64,000 nt of DNA from Nitrobacter vulgaris (lineage in GTDB: Bacteria > Pseudomonadota > Alphaproteobacteria > Rhizobiales > Xanthobacteraceae), in the NCBI RefSeq assembly GCF_031453995.1, contig NZ_JAVDPZ010000015.1, positions 1-64,000 of the forward strand, given 5' to 3'. The notes below the pieces were generated by a model, which had not been told where the DNA came from, did no database searches, and was given only the letters and a program-made list of their open reading frames with translations. A program made the position numbers and the translations under genes. Position 1 is the stretch's first letter; each line of letters starts with the position of its first letter. Positions 53,291 to 61,955 of the stretch are shown one piece after another.

Positions 53291-53572
53291 TCACAAATTA
53301 GGCCTCAGCAGATCGGCATAGTCCGGATGTTTCTCGAGCCACGCCTTCACGAAGGGGCATTGAGCGCTAGCCCTGAATTTATCCGCGCGCACCTGATCCA
53401 GCGCGCCCTTCACCAGCTCTGAGCCGATGCCCTTGCCTTCGAGTTCGGGCGGCACCTTGGTGTGCGTGAAGACAAGAACCCCGTCCAGAAATCGATAGTA
53501 GGTTGCAGCGATATGCCCGTCCACTTCGAGTTCGTAGCGATGCTTTTCCATGTTGTTGACGACTTCGGACAT
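53291..53572 (-). CDS. Small GNAT-fold acetyltransferase, tandem paralogue
   Basis: 93 residues. YELEVDGHIAATYYRFLDGVLVFTHTKVPPELEGKGIGSELVKGALD with motif A E-G-K-G-I-G; ends SAQCPFVKAWLEKHPDYADLL. Likely duplication with the gene at 52993-53265; probably co-transcribed. Substrates unknown. Confidence 0.88.
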   Translation of the reverse strand: MSEVVNNMEKHRYELEVDGHIAATYYRFLDGVLVFTHTKVPPELEGKGIGSELVKGALDQVRADKFRASAQCPFVKAWLEKHPDYADLLRPNL

Positions 53573-53901
53573 TTCACAGCCTTTGCTCTTTATGCCTGAG
53601 AGGCAACATTCAAAGTTTTAGTGGGCCAGTCAACAGCCGCAGAACACCTGCGGCCCGTCATTTCTGCGCTATTGCTCGCCTTGGATGATGCCAGACCACG
53701 CTTGGATGAGGAGGGTTGGGTAAAGGCGTGTCAGCCGAAGTGCAACCCGCAGATTTGGACCCTTTGGTGCTGCCGGCGGACCCCGGGTCGCGCTATTTGG
53801 CCGCGGTTGGCTGGACAAGACCTCGGCGGGATGGCATCAAACCAGTCGGAATGCGAACCCTTGCGGAGGGTCCGTGAAACTCCCGCGACGGATTTGCGGC
53901 A
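53573..53901. other. Intergenic region, nothing recognised
   Basis: This is the divergent upstream region of the small GNAT pair and the NDUFA12 gene. No RNA gene, repeat or clear promoter box was found by eye. Confidence 0.4.
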
Positions 53902-54312
53902 ATGAAGCAGTTTTTCCTCAAACTCTTTACCTGGTGGAACAGCCAGACCTTCGGTACGCAGCTTTGGACCGCGCGATTTGGCGAACTGGTCGGCAAAGAC
54001 AGCCAGGGTAACTGCTATTACCGGACGCGCGGCGGGAAGATCGACCCGACGCTTGGCTTCGAGCGGCGCTGGGTGATCTACAATGGCCTTGCGGAAGCCA
54101 GCCGCATTCCGCCCGAGTGGCATGGCTGGATTCATCACGTCGTGGATGTTCCACCTACCAAAGAGAACTATCAGCCGCACGAATGGCAGAAGCCGCATGT
54201 GCCGAACATGACCGGGACGCCGGCAGCCTATCGGCCGTCCGGCTCGACGCTGGCGAGCGGCCGCCGTCCGAAGGCGACCGGCGATTACCAGCCCTGGACA
54301 CCGGGGCAGTAG
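53902..54312 (+). CDS. NDUFA12-family complex I accessory protein
   Basis: 136 residues. MKQFFLKLFTWWNSQTFGTQLWTARFGELVGKDSQGNCYYRTRGGKI and ERRWVIYNGLAEASRIPPEWHGWIHH are the NDUFA12/B17.2 pattern. In alphaproteobacteria it is a supernumerary subunit of NADH:ubiquinone oxidoreductase encoded away from nuo. A hairpin (54317-54342) follows the stop. Confidence 0.93.
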   Translation: MKQFFLKLFTWWNSQTFGTQLWTARFGELVGKDSQGNCYYRTRGGKIDPTLGFERRWVIYNGLAEASRIPPEWHGWIHHVVDVPPTKENYQPHEWQKPHVPNMTGTPAAYRPSGSTLASGRRPKATGDYQPWTPGQ

Positions 54313-54345
54313 AAAAACCGGCATCAACGCGGTGATGCCGGTCTT
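54313..54345 (-). terminator. Intrinsic terminator between NDUFA12 and the FecR-domain gene
   Basis: Stem ACCGGCATCA/TGATGCCGGT (54317-54326 with 54333-54342), flanked on the left by five As, i.e. five Ts for the minus strand. It therefore fits the convergent FecR-domain gene best, and may also serve the plus-strand gene. Confidence 0.75.
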
Positions 54346-54372
54346 CCGAGCCGGTTTTGCGAGCAAGCGCTG

Positions 54373-56136
54373 TCAGCGCTTGGTGCCCGCGAAAATGCCG
54401 CTGCCGAAATAATTATTGTCTCCCGAAATCCCAACGCGCCCACCCATTTCGCCGACCGGGCTGCTCGGACCCTGGAAGAAGCTGCCTTGCAGGGTCATGC
54501 TACGATTGTTGTTGTTACCGGCGATCGTACCGCCGAAATTGCGTGGGTCGTTGTCAAAATTAACGGTGCCGGAATAGTTGGTGTTGTCGAGATTGGTCAC
54601 GCTCACCGCACCGGTGCGCGCTCCAAAATCAACGGTGTTCGAGAACCCTCCGGCGACGAAGCCTGCATTATTCACGTTGGCGATGACGTGTCCGGTATAG
54701 GTTGCTTGGCCTATCGTTGGGACGTCGCTGATGCTGCCCACTGGCCGGCCGGCGACCCAGGTGCCCACGAGGACTTCGCGCGGGGTTTGGGTGTTCGGAT
54801 TGGTACTCGTCGATTCAACCGACCAGAAACCCCAGCGCGTATATTCGCACTGACAGGGCGTCAGGTTCGGAATTGCGCCGTTGACGATCTGGCTGGTGGC
54901 TGCGCCGTTGGCTGACACCATCACGCCGTTAACCGGTACGCCGTTGACAACACTGTTGTTGGGCGTATTCGCGTAGAAATTGTTGTAGTCTACGTAAGCG
55001 CTGTTGGCGGGACCGCTCGATCCCTTCGATCCGAACTCGAACAGCGCGTGAATCGTGCCGGCAAGCTGCGTGAACGGATTTCTCGAGTCGAACGCGTAGA
55101 TATCCAGGTTTCCCTGTACGCGATTATTGGCGGCGTCGAGGGTGATTTCGGACGTGCCGCTTACCGGTCTCATCGTGGGCTGGTTGTCGTTGATGACGTC
55201 CACTCCGCCGACATATCCGCGCAGCGTCACCGACGGCCGGGCGTTGGGCGGGGGCGTGTTGTTGTCCGTCGGTAGAGAGTTGTGATTGTCCGGCGGTGAT
55301 TTGTCCGTAAGCTGATCCTGTGCGATCTGTTGCACCGCCTCCGCCTGATTGGAGATCTGGATCGACTGGGTGAAAGCTGATGAAATCGCGCTGAGTTGCT
55401 CGACAATAGGGGGCGGAGCGGGCGTGGGAGGAGCACCCGATCCGGTCACCATTCCGTTGGAGGATCCTGTCGCTCTTTGCGCAGCCGTCGCAATATTCTT
55501 CGCCGATGCCGCGCCTGCGCGTACGCCGCCCGTTTGACCGGCCGCGCTCTGGAAGATAGCGATCTGCTGCTGCACGAACCCTGGCGGCGGTAGGTCGGGC
55601 GGCGTTGGGGGGGCACCGGCTTGTGTCTGTGTGAACTCGCCGGCGCCCAGCGCGACGGACCGGCCACCGGACGTGACGGTCATTGTGCCGTAGCCGGAAT
55701 AGATGCCGCCTTTTCCGTCGGTCATCATCACGCCGCCACGAATGCCGATCAAAGCCGACGCGGTCTTGATCTCGGCATCGCCGTTGTGGCTGATCTGACC
55801 ACCTACGAAACGCAGCGCGCCCTTGCCGAGAGTTGCCGCCAGCTTGCCGGTGTTGGCTTTCGGGTCATAGACGTATTCATCGATTGTGAGGTCGCTGTTC
55901 GGACCGATGGTCATCGAGGTCTTGTCGAGGAACAGCAACTGCACCGAGCCGCTAGATTTGGTCTGGATGTGTTCCTTGTGGGCGATCGATTGGCCGATGA
56001 CGATGGTCTTCAGGTTGGCGGTTGCCGCGGGGTTGACTGCCGATGCGGTGCCGACCTGCTGAGCCTGCGCCGTTGCGCCCCCGAGCGCCAGTGCAGCCGC
56101 CGTCATCGCGATATAAAGCCCCTCCGTCCGGCTCAT
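54373..56136 (-). CDS. FecR-domain secreted protein with TbpB-like C-terminus
   Basis: 587 residues from ATG 56136. Signal peptide (GLYIAMTAAALALGGATAQAQQ). FecR domain about 30-150 (KTIVIGQSIAHKEHIQTKSSGSVQLLFLDKTSMTIGPNSDLTIDEYVYDP...LIGIRGGVMM). The middle is proline-rich and low-complexity. The C-terminal 250 residues form beta-rich repeats ending in GTVNFDNDPRNFGGTIAGNN...GIFAGTKR, resembling the beta-barrel lobe of transferrin-binding-like surface lipoproteins; this last comparison is tentative. It is unlikely to be a sigma regulator because no sigma gene is adjacent. Confidence 0.75.
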   Translation of the reverse strand: MSRTEGLYIAMTAAALALGGATAQAQQVGTASAVNPAATANLKTIVIGQSIAHKEHIQTKSSGSVQLLFLDKTSMTIGPNSDLTIDEYVYDPKANTGKLAATLGKGALRFVGGQISHNGDAEIKTASALIGIRGGVMMTDGKGGIYSGYGTMTVTSGGRSVALGAGEFTQTQAGAPPTPPDLPPPGFVQQQIAIFQSAAGQTGGVRAGAASAKNIATAAQRATGSSNGMVTGSGAPPTPAPPPIVEQLSAISSAFTQSIQISNQAEAVQQIAQDQLTDKSPPDNHNSLPTDNNTPPPNARPSVTLRGYVGGVDVINDNQPTMRPVSGTSEITLDAANNRVQGNLDIYAFDSRNPFTQLAGTIHALFEFGSKGSSGPANSAYVDYNNFYANTPNNSVVNGVPVNGVMVSANGAATSQIVNGAIPNLTPCQCEYTRWGFWSVESTSTNPNTQTPREVLVGTWVAGRPVGSISDVPTIGQATYTGHVIANVNNAGFVAGGFSNTVDFGARTGAVSVTNLDNTNYSGTVNFDNDPRNFGGTIAGNNNNRSMTLQGSFFQGPSSPVGEMGGRVGISGDNNYFGSGIFAGTKR

Positions 56137-56560
56137 GGCAATTCCCGACACTCAAAACTGACAAACCCGGGACAAGTATAACCTTGAATAATCGGAATGC
56201 GCCAACCCCCGATCCTCTCAAAAACCCTATACGAGCGATTGATCGCGTCTGTTGCTGTAAATCCACGCTGAGCACCTGCATCCTCAGAACCTGCGGAGTG
56301 GGGCATGCTACCCGCCTTGCGGGTGGCGCCGATCCGGCACTAAAGGGGACAGCGGTTCGACCCTCGGTGTCGTCTGTATCTGCGTTCCGCGCGACCAGTT
56401 ACTCGACGGGGATAGCGCGTTGCCGCAGCCGTCAGTGGACGCGGAGCAGGCCGCCCTTTCCCCGCCGCAATCGACGTGTTAACCGGATGCTGCGAGCGGC
56501 TCGGAGCCTTTAATCCCTGTACAATGGTCCGGCCCTGATTCGAGCCTCACAAAGCCGCAC
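56137..56560. other. Divergent intergenic region
   Basis: This lies between the FecR-domain gene (minus) and the DUF2155 gene (plus). A small hairpin, ACCCGCCTTGCGGGT, is near 56311. No gene was found in 424 bases. Confidence 0.4.
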
Positions 56561-57502
56561 ATGATGTTTCGAACTATTGTTATAGTCGGTTGTGCAGCTT
56601 TTGCGAGCGCTGCCCTCGTCGTTGCCGCGCCTTCTGCGCGCGCCCAAATTGGTAATATTTTTTCAGACTCCCCGCCGCGTCCGCCCGGCGCGATTCCACA
56701 GGGTCAGGTCGCGCCTGAGGACGACGAGGAAGAAGTGCCCGACTTGCCGCAACAAGGACGGGTGCTGCCGGCGCCCATGCATCCTGCGCCGGGGCAAGGT
56801 GCTCCACCGCCCGGCCCGGTTCAGTCCCAGCCACTGCCGCCGCCGCCCGGCACCACCGTGGTTCCGCAGAATTCCCCAAGTGGCAATGCTCCAGGTGGCG
56901 TAGCGGTCGCGCCGCCTTCACCTCCTAAGGCTCCCGAACAGAGTTCCACGCGACCGGCGCCGCCAACGCCGGCCACGCTGCAACCCGGCGACGAGGTCGT
57001 CACCGAGGCCCCGGCCGAGAAGGTTGTGAACAAGAAGGCGGCATTTTCCGGCCTCGACAAGATCACCGGTCGCATCATCCATTTTGATGAGGATGTCGGA
57101 GAAACAGTGCAGTTCGGCGCGCTGCGGGTGAAGACCAACGCTTGCTACACGCGGCCCGCGACCGAGGCCGCTAATACTGACGCCTTTGTCGAGGTCGATG
57201 AGATCACGCTTCAGGGCGAGGTGAAGCGGATTTTCTCCGGCTGGATGTTCGCGTCAAGCCCAGGCCTGCATGGCGTTGAGCATCCGATCTATGACGTCTG
57301 GTTGACCGACTGCAAGGATCCGGAGACGACTGTTATCGCCGCGCAGCCGGATGAGCCGAAGCCCGCGCCGCCTTCGACCAAGCGCCCACGGCCATCCGCG
57401 CGCCAGTCGCGTCAGCCGGCACCGCCATCCCAACCGGCGCCATCGCCTCCGCCACAACGGCAACCGCAGGGCAATCCTTCGTTCCCGCCATTCGGGCGAT
57501 AG
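56561..57502 (+). CDS. DUF2155-domain secreted protein
   Basis: 313 residues. Signal peptide (VIVGCAAFASAALVVAAPSARA), a long Pro/Ala/Gln-rich linker (about 35-150), then the DUF2155 core (AAFSGLDKITGRIIHFDEDVGETVQFGALRVKTNACYTRPATEAANTDAFVEVDEI...IFSGWMFASSPGLHGVEHPIYDVWLTDCK) with two conserved cysteines, and a second basic Pro-rich tail. Conserved near aat/accC in alphaproteobacteria; periplasmic function unknown. Confidence 0.92.
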   Translation: MMFRTIVIVGCAAFASAALVVAAPSARAQIGNIFSDSPPRPPGAIPQGQVAPEDDEEEVPDLPQQGRVLPAPMHPAPGQGAPPPGPVQSQPLPPPPGTTVVPQNSPSGNAPGGVAVAPPSPPKAPEQSSTRPAPPTPATLQPGDEVVTEAPAEKVVNKKAAFSGLDKITGRIIHFDEDVGETVQFGALRVKTNACYTRPATEAANTDAFVEVDEITLQGEVKRIFSGWMFASSPGLHGVEHPIYDVWLTDCKDPETTVIAAQPDEPKPAPPSTKRPRPSARQSRQPAPPSQPAPSPPPQRQPQGNPSFPPFGR

Positions 57503-57695
57503 TCCTGAAAGCCTCAACTACGGTTGGCCGGCCGGGAGGCAATTTTGGGTGGCGCTCTCGTGATCCGTCCGTTGCTAACAATTTATTCGCATCTGAGGGC
57601 CTATTGCTCCGATCGGCCCGTTATCGTCGGCGATTCGAAACATTGCTAATCAGCCCATACGAGTGCCGCAGCCTAATTTTCTGGAGCTACTTACG

Positions 57696-59453
57696 ATGCG
57701 TTTCATCGAGAATCTGCGAATCGGCACAAAGCTCGCGATCACATCGTTGCTCAGTGTCGTCATGGTTGTCGCACTGATCTATGCTCAGATGAGCGGTAGC
57801 GATGCGGTGCGCCAAGCTAACGAGAAAGCAGGAAATCAGAATCTGCTCGCAAAGAAAGGCATCGAAGCGAAATCATCGACTCGCGGCATGATAATCGGAG
57901 TCCGTGATATTCGTCTCGCAAGCACGCGGGCGCAGCTGCTGGCCGCACAAGAAGATGTCGTTAATCATTACAAGGCTGCACGGGGATTCATCAGTGAAGC
58001 CCTTAAGCTTTCGAAGTCGGCCGAAAACCGTGCGAGACTTGAGAAGATGAATCAGCTTGCCGACCAGTATCTGAACAATGCGGCCAAGCCGATTGGCGCA
58101 GCTCGCGGCGAATTGCTGGAGATCGAAGCAAAACAGGGTGCCGACATGAAGGCGGATGTCGGCGCAGGGCTTGCCAAGCTTGAGAATGAGGCTGTCCGAC
58201 TGACGAAGGAAGTCGCCCTACCGACAGCGAAGGAGTTGGCCGAAGTCTCGGAGAAGGTCGTCGAGTTCGCCACGGGGCGCGTTGAAGAGGAAAAAGCAGC
58301 GGCGGCACGCGAAGGAGCGTCGGCTGAACGGATCTCGATGATGCTCGGTGCCGCGGTTGCACTGCTGCTAATCGGCGCCTGCGTCTTGTCGATCGTCACT
58401 ATTGCTAAACCGATCTCGGCGCTGACCAAATCCATGCTGGAACTGGCCGAAGGCAATTTCTCGGTCGTGCTGCCAGGACTTGGCCGCAAGGACGAAGTTG
58501 GCGCCGTCGCTGCCGCCGTCGAGAGGTTCAAGGTCGTGTCCGAGCAGAAGGCTCGCGAGGAAGCCGAAGCGAAGAGGAATCAAGACGAGATTGCCACCCA
58601 GCAGCGGAAGGCCGACATGATCAAGCTGGCCGATTCGTTCGAAGCTGCCATAGGCGAGATCGTGGAAACAGTCGCGTCCGCCTCGACCGAACTGGAAGCC
58701 TCGGCCAGTACGCTGACTTCCACAGCCGAGCGGGCCCAGCACCTGACAACGACGGTTGCGGCTGCTTCCGAGGAAGCATCGACCAACGTTCATTCAGTTG
58801 CCGCCGCAACCGAAGAATTGGCATCGTCCGTCACCGAGATCGGCCGTCAGGTGCAGGAATCAGCGCGCATTGCGAATGAAGCAGTCGACCAAGCCCGCAA
58901 AACCAATGATCGCGTCGGTGAGCTGTCTCGTGCCGCGGGCCACATAGGAGAGGTCGTTGAGCTGATCAACACAATTGCAGGTCAGACAAACCTGCTTGCC
59001 CTCAACGCTACTATCGAGGCGGCTCGGGCGGGCGAGGCTGGCCGGGGCTTTGCGGTGGTTGCTTCCGAGGTGAAGGCGCTCGCCGAGCAGACCTCGAAAG
59101 CCACCGGCGAGATCGGCCAGCAAATTTCAGGCATCCAGGCCGCGACGCAGCATTCGGTCGATGCCATCAGGGAGATCGGCGGCACGATCGAGAAGCTTTC
59201 GGAGATTGCCTCGATCATCGCGGCAGCGGCGGAAGAACAAGGGGCTGCGACGCAAGAAATCTCGCGGAACGTGCAGCAGGCCTCGCAAGGGACCCAGCAG
59301 GTATCTTCCAACATTACTGACGTACGGCGCGGTGCGACGGAAACAGGCACAGCCTCGTCACAGGTGTTATCGGCGGCGCAGTCACTGTCCAGTGACGGAA
59401 ACCGGCTTAAGCTCGAAGTCGGGAAATTCCTGAATTCAGTTCGAGCTGCGTAA
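57696..59453 (+). CDS. Methyl-accepting chemotaxis protein
   Basis: 585 residues from ATG 57696. TM1 near residues 11-30, a helical periplasmic sensor (about 35-210, four-helix-bundle type), TM2 (MLGAAVALLLIGACVLSIVTIAKPIS), HAMP, and the signalling hairpin INTIAGQTNLLALNATIEAARAGEAGRGFAVVASEVKALAEQ (about 425-465). Methylation helices are rich in ASE/ATEE. It relays an unknown ligand to CheA/W, which are not in this window. It is inserted between DUF2155 and aat; start and length are normal. Confidence 0.95.
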   Translation: MRFIENLRIGTKLAITSLLSVVMVVALIYAQMSGSDAVRQANEKAGNQNLLAKKGIEAKSSTRGMIIGVRDIRLASTRAQLLAAQEDVVNHYKAARGFISEALKLSKSAENRARLEKMNQLADQYLNNAAKPIGAARGELLEIEAKQGADMKADVGAGLAKLENEAVRLTKEVALPTAKELAEVSEKVVEFATGRVEEEKAAAAREGASAERISMMLGAAVALLLIGACVLSIVTIAKPISALTKSMLELAEGNFSVVLPGLGRKDEVGAVAAAVERFKVVSEQKAREEAEAKRNQDEIATQQRKADMIKLADSFEAAIGEIVETVASASTELEASASTLTSTAERAQHLTTTVAAASEEASTNVHSVAAATEELASSVTEIGRQVQESARIANEAVDQARKTNDRVGELSRAAGHIGEVVELINTIAGQTNLLALNATIEAARAGEAGRGFAVVASEVKALAEQTSKATGEIGQQISGIQAATQHSVDAIREIGGTIEKLSEIASIIAAAAEEQGAATQEISRNVQQASQGTQQVSSNITDVRRGATETGTASSQVLSAAQSLSSDGNRLKLEVGKFLNSVRAA

Positions 59454-59519
59454 AGACACTGGCACGCGCTGGGCGCGCCAAAGGCGTTCCGGTGCGGTCG
59501 ATGGCAAGTGCCGAAGATG

Positions 59520-60194
59520 TCACCCGCGGCTGGCGATGATCCGGAGCGCTTCGGCGCCTGGTACCGGCTGGTCAAGCGGCAGCGTCCCGAAATCGGCGTC
59601 GCCTTCCAGCGCAACATCCAATAAGGCCCGATAGCGTCGGCGCGGGATTTCAATTGCACCGAATCCGCGCAGATGGTCGGTCACAAATTGGGTGTCGAGC
59701 AAGACGAAGCCTCCCGCGATCAATCGGGCGACCAGATGCACGAGCGCGACCTTCGACGCGTCCCGCACGACATGGAACATGCTCTCCCCAAAAAACGCGC
59801 GGCCGAGCCTGACGCCATAGAGGCCGCCCGCGAGTTGGTCATTTTGCCAGACCTCGACACTGTGACAATGGCCGAGTTCGTGCAGACCTACATAGAGTTC
59901 GCGAATACGACGGTTGATCCAGGTATTGTCGCGTCCAGGTTGTGGCGCGGCGCAGCCATCGATCACCGCGTCGAAGGCTGTATCGACGGTCACGGTGAAG
60001 CTGTCTGATCGGACGGTGCGCGCGAGCCGCGACGGGACTCGGAAGCTCTCGAGCGGAATGACGCCGCGCATCTTCGGCTCGACCCAGAAGAGCGTCGGAT
60101 CGTCGACACTTTCCGCCATCGGAAAAATGCCGCAGGCATAAGCGCGCAGCAGCAGTTCGGGCGTGATCTCGGACGAGGCGGTCTCGCGGGACAT
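59520..60194 (-). CDS. aat: Leucyl/phenylalanyl-tRNA-protein transferase
   Basis: 224 residues. LLRAYACGIFPMAESVDDPTLFWVEPKMRGVIPLESFRVPSRLARTVRS and GVRLGRAFFGESMFHVVRDASKVALVHLVARL are family hallmarks. It adds Leu/Phe to N-terminal Arg/Lys, feeding the N-end rule/ClpS pathway. The neighbouring accC end at 63618 is usually adjacent in relatives; here a three-gene signalling cluster separates them. Confidence 0.96.
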   Translation of the reverse strand: MSRETASSEITPELLLRAYACGIFPMAESVDDPTLFWVEPKMRGVIPLESFRVPSRLARTVRSDSFTVTVDTAFDAVIDGCAAPQPGRDNTWINRRIRELYVGLHELGHCHSVEVWQNDQLAGGLYGVRLGRAFFGESMFHVVRDASKVALVHLVARLIAGGFVLLDTQFVTDHLRGFGAIEIPRRRYRALLDVALEGDADFGTLPLDQPVPGAEALRIIASRG

Positions 60195-60429
60195 CCAGAG
60201 TCTTATAGCAGAGCTCTAAGTCTACCGCGTCGATAATCTGCTAAAGCGCGTCCAAAAGTTCAGACTGTTTGCCAACAGATCCCGCTCGAACAAGCGGATA
60301 CTGCATAGTGTTTTTGATCGCGCTATTTGCCTTGCCTGCAGTTCGCTTCTAATTCTGTGGAAACGAATTGAGCGCCGTTTTGAATCAGACGCCAGGTGCA
60401 GGCGCGTTTGCGGTTTGGTGCTGCCGTGC

Positions 60430-61518
60430 TCAGGCCGCGGTCGCAGATAAGGGTTCAGTGACTGGTGGAATTCCCCGGCGGAACCGCAACACGATACGCG
60501 TGCCTGCATGGGCGGGATCGCGTTCGGCTTGAGCGTCGAGCTTCTGCGCCATTGCGGAGACGATCCGCTGGCCCATCCCGGTCGAGCGCGGATCGGTCTT
60601 GGCATTGAGGCCAACACCATCGTCGGCGATTGACAGCACGACATCATCCCCATTGGTCGCGAGTTCGACGTGAATGGGGCCGGGGCCATCGGGATAAGCG
60701 TATTTGACTGAATTCATCACCAGTTCGTTGACGATGATTCCGATGGCCACGGCACGGTCGGGATCGATCTCGATCGGTTGGGCCTTCAGGTCGAGACGTG
60801 ACAGTTGGTTGCCTTCGGTGGAACGTCGGAGATCCTCGAGCAGAGCTTCAAGATACTGGTTGAGCAGGACGCTCTTCAGGTCGTGTGAGGTATAAAGCCG
60901 ACGATGCACCTGCGCCACTGCTGCCACCCGTCCCATTGCATTCGTAAGGGCGGCCTTGATGTCTTCCTCGGGGCTTGAGCTGGCTTGCAGGTGAAGCAGC
61001 GACGCGATGATCTGGAGGCTGTTGCCGATGCGATGATTGACCTCGCGCAGCAGCATCTCGCGCTCGGCGGCTAGCGCCGCATAGCGGTCGCGCGAGGCGC
61101 GGACCTCGGCTTCAGCCTCGTCGCGCGCTTTTCGAACGAGCGCTTGCCGGATCGCCACTTCAGCCGCGAGGTGCAACAGCGGAACGAATTCGCCGAGCGT
61201 ATCTTTGACAAGATAGTCGGCAGCACCCGCTTTGAGCGCGGTCACTGCGATTTTTGAGTCTTGCGAGGCGGTGACGAACACCACGGGGGGCGCGTCGGGA
61301 ATTGCCAGAATTCGTCTTAGTGTTTCCAACCCGTCCAGGCCAGGCATGTATTGATCGAGCGCTATCACATCGATGCCGCCATGCGCGATGCGTGCGAGCC
61401 CGGATTCGCCGTCGGGTGCATGCTCCACGCAAAATCCATGGCGCGTCAGGCCGCGCTCCACCAGGCGAGCCAGCGCCTTGTCGTCATCCACGTACAACAG
61501 GGTAGGCTTGAGTTTCAT
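60430..61518 (-). CDS. Receiver-histidine kinase hybrid (HisKA_2 type)
   Basis: 362 residues from ATG 61518, overlapping the next stop by four bases. Receiver (about 1-120) with LLYVDDDKALARL, phosphoacceptor in VIALDQYMPGLDG and FVTASQD. A short coiled linker follows, then the HisKA_2 phosphoacceptor REVNHRIGNSLQIIASLLHLQ (about 165), and HATPase_c with NELVMNSVKYAYP, IADDGVGL and GMGQRIVSAMAQKL. It is a cytoplasmic kinase controlled by its own receiver. Its long antecedent frame above 61518 is ignored. Confidence 0.92.
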   Translation of the reverse strand: MKLKPTLLYVDDDKALARLVERGLTRHGFCVEHAPDGESGLARIAHGGIDVIALDQYMPGLDGLETLRRILAIPDAPPVVFVTASQDSKIAVTALKAGAADYLVKDTLGEFVPLLHLAAEVAIRQALVRKARDEAEAEVRASRDRYAALAAEREMLLREVNHRIGNSLQIIASLLHLQASSSPEEDIKAALTNAMGRVAAVAQVHRRLYTSHDLKSVLLNQYLEALLEDLRRSTEGNQLSRLDLKAQPIEIDPDRAVAIGIIVNELVMNSVKYAYPDGPGPIHVELATNGDDVVLSIADDGVGLNAKTDPRSTGMGQRIVSAMAQKLDAQAERDPAHAGTRIVLRFRRGIPPVTEPLSATAA

Positions 61519-61955
61519 GGAGCGGCCTGAGGTACCTGGATGATGGAGAAAAACAGACCGAGTTGCCGGATCGCGTTGGCGAAACTGTCGTAGTTCACCG
61601 GCTTCGTAATGTAGACGCTGCATCCGAGTTCGTAGCAACGCTTGATTTCCTGAGAATCGTCTGTTGTCGTCAGCACGATTACTGGTGCGCACTTTAGAAC
61701 TTTGTTTTCCTTCACGCGCCGCAGGATATCGATTCCGGTCATGTCAGGCAGATTAAGGTCGAGCAGGATGAGCAGCGCCTCTCCCTTATGAGGCATACCG
61801 TTGCCATCCGCCCCAAACAAGTAGTTGACGGCTTCCGTACCGTTGCTGAACGGCTTGATCTCATTATTGACACCGGAACGCCGAATATTGCGCTCAATCA
61901 GCCGGGCGTGCCCTTCATCGTCTTCGATCATGATGATGGTGACTGGCGTGGTCAT
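61515..61955 (-). CDS. Rcp1-type response regulator
   Basis: 146 residues from ATG 61955. IIMIEDDEGHARLIERNI, ILLDLNLPDMTGIDILRRVKEN and VLTTTDDSQEIKRCYELGCSVYITKPV are typical of small regulators that pair with phytochrome-like or CHASE kinases. It overlaps the upstream kinase by four bases (ATGA) and the downstream hybrid kinase by four, so all three are translated together. Confidence 0.95.
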   Translation of the reverse strand: MTTPVTIIMIEDDEGHARLIERNIRRSGVNNEIKPFSNGTEAVNYLFGADGNGMPHKGEALLILLDLNLPDMTGIDILRRVKENKVLKCAPVIVLTTTDDSQEIKRCYELGCSVYITKPVNYDSFANAIRQLGLFFSIIQVPQAAP

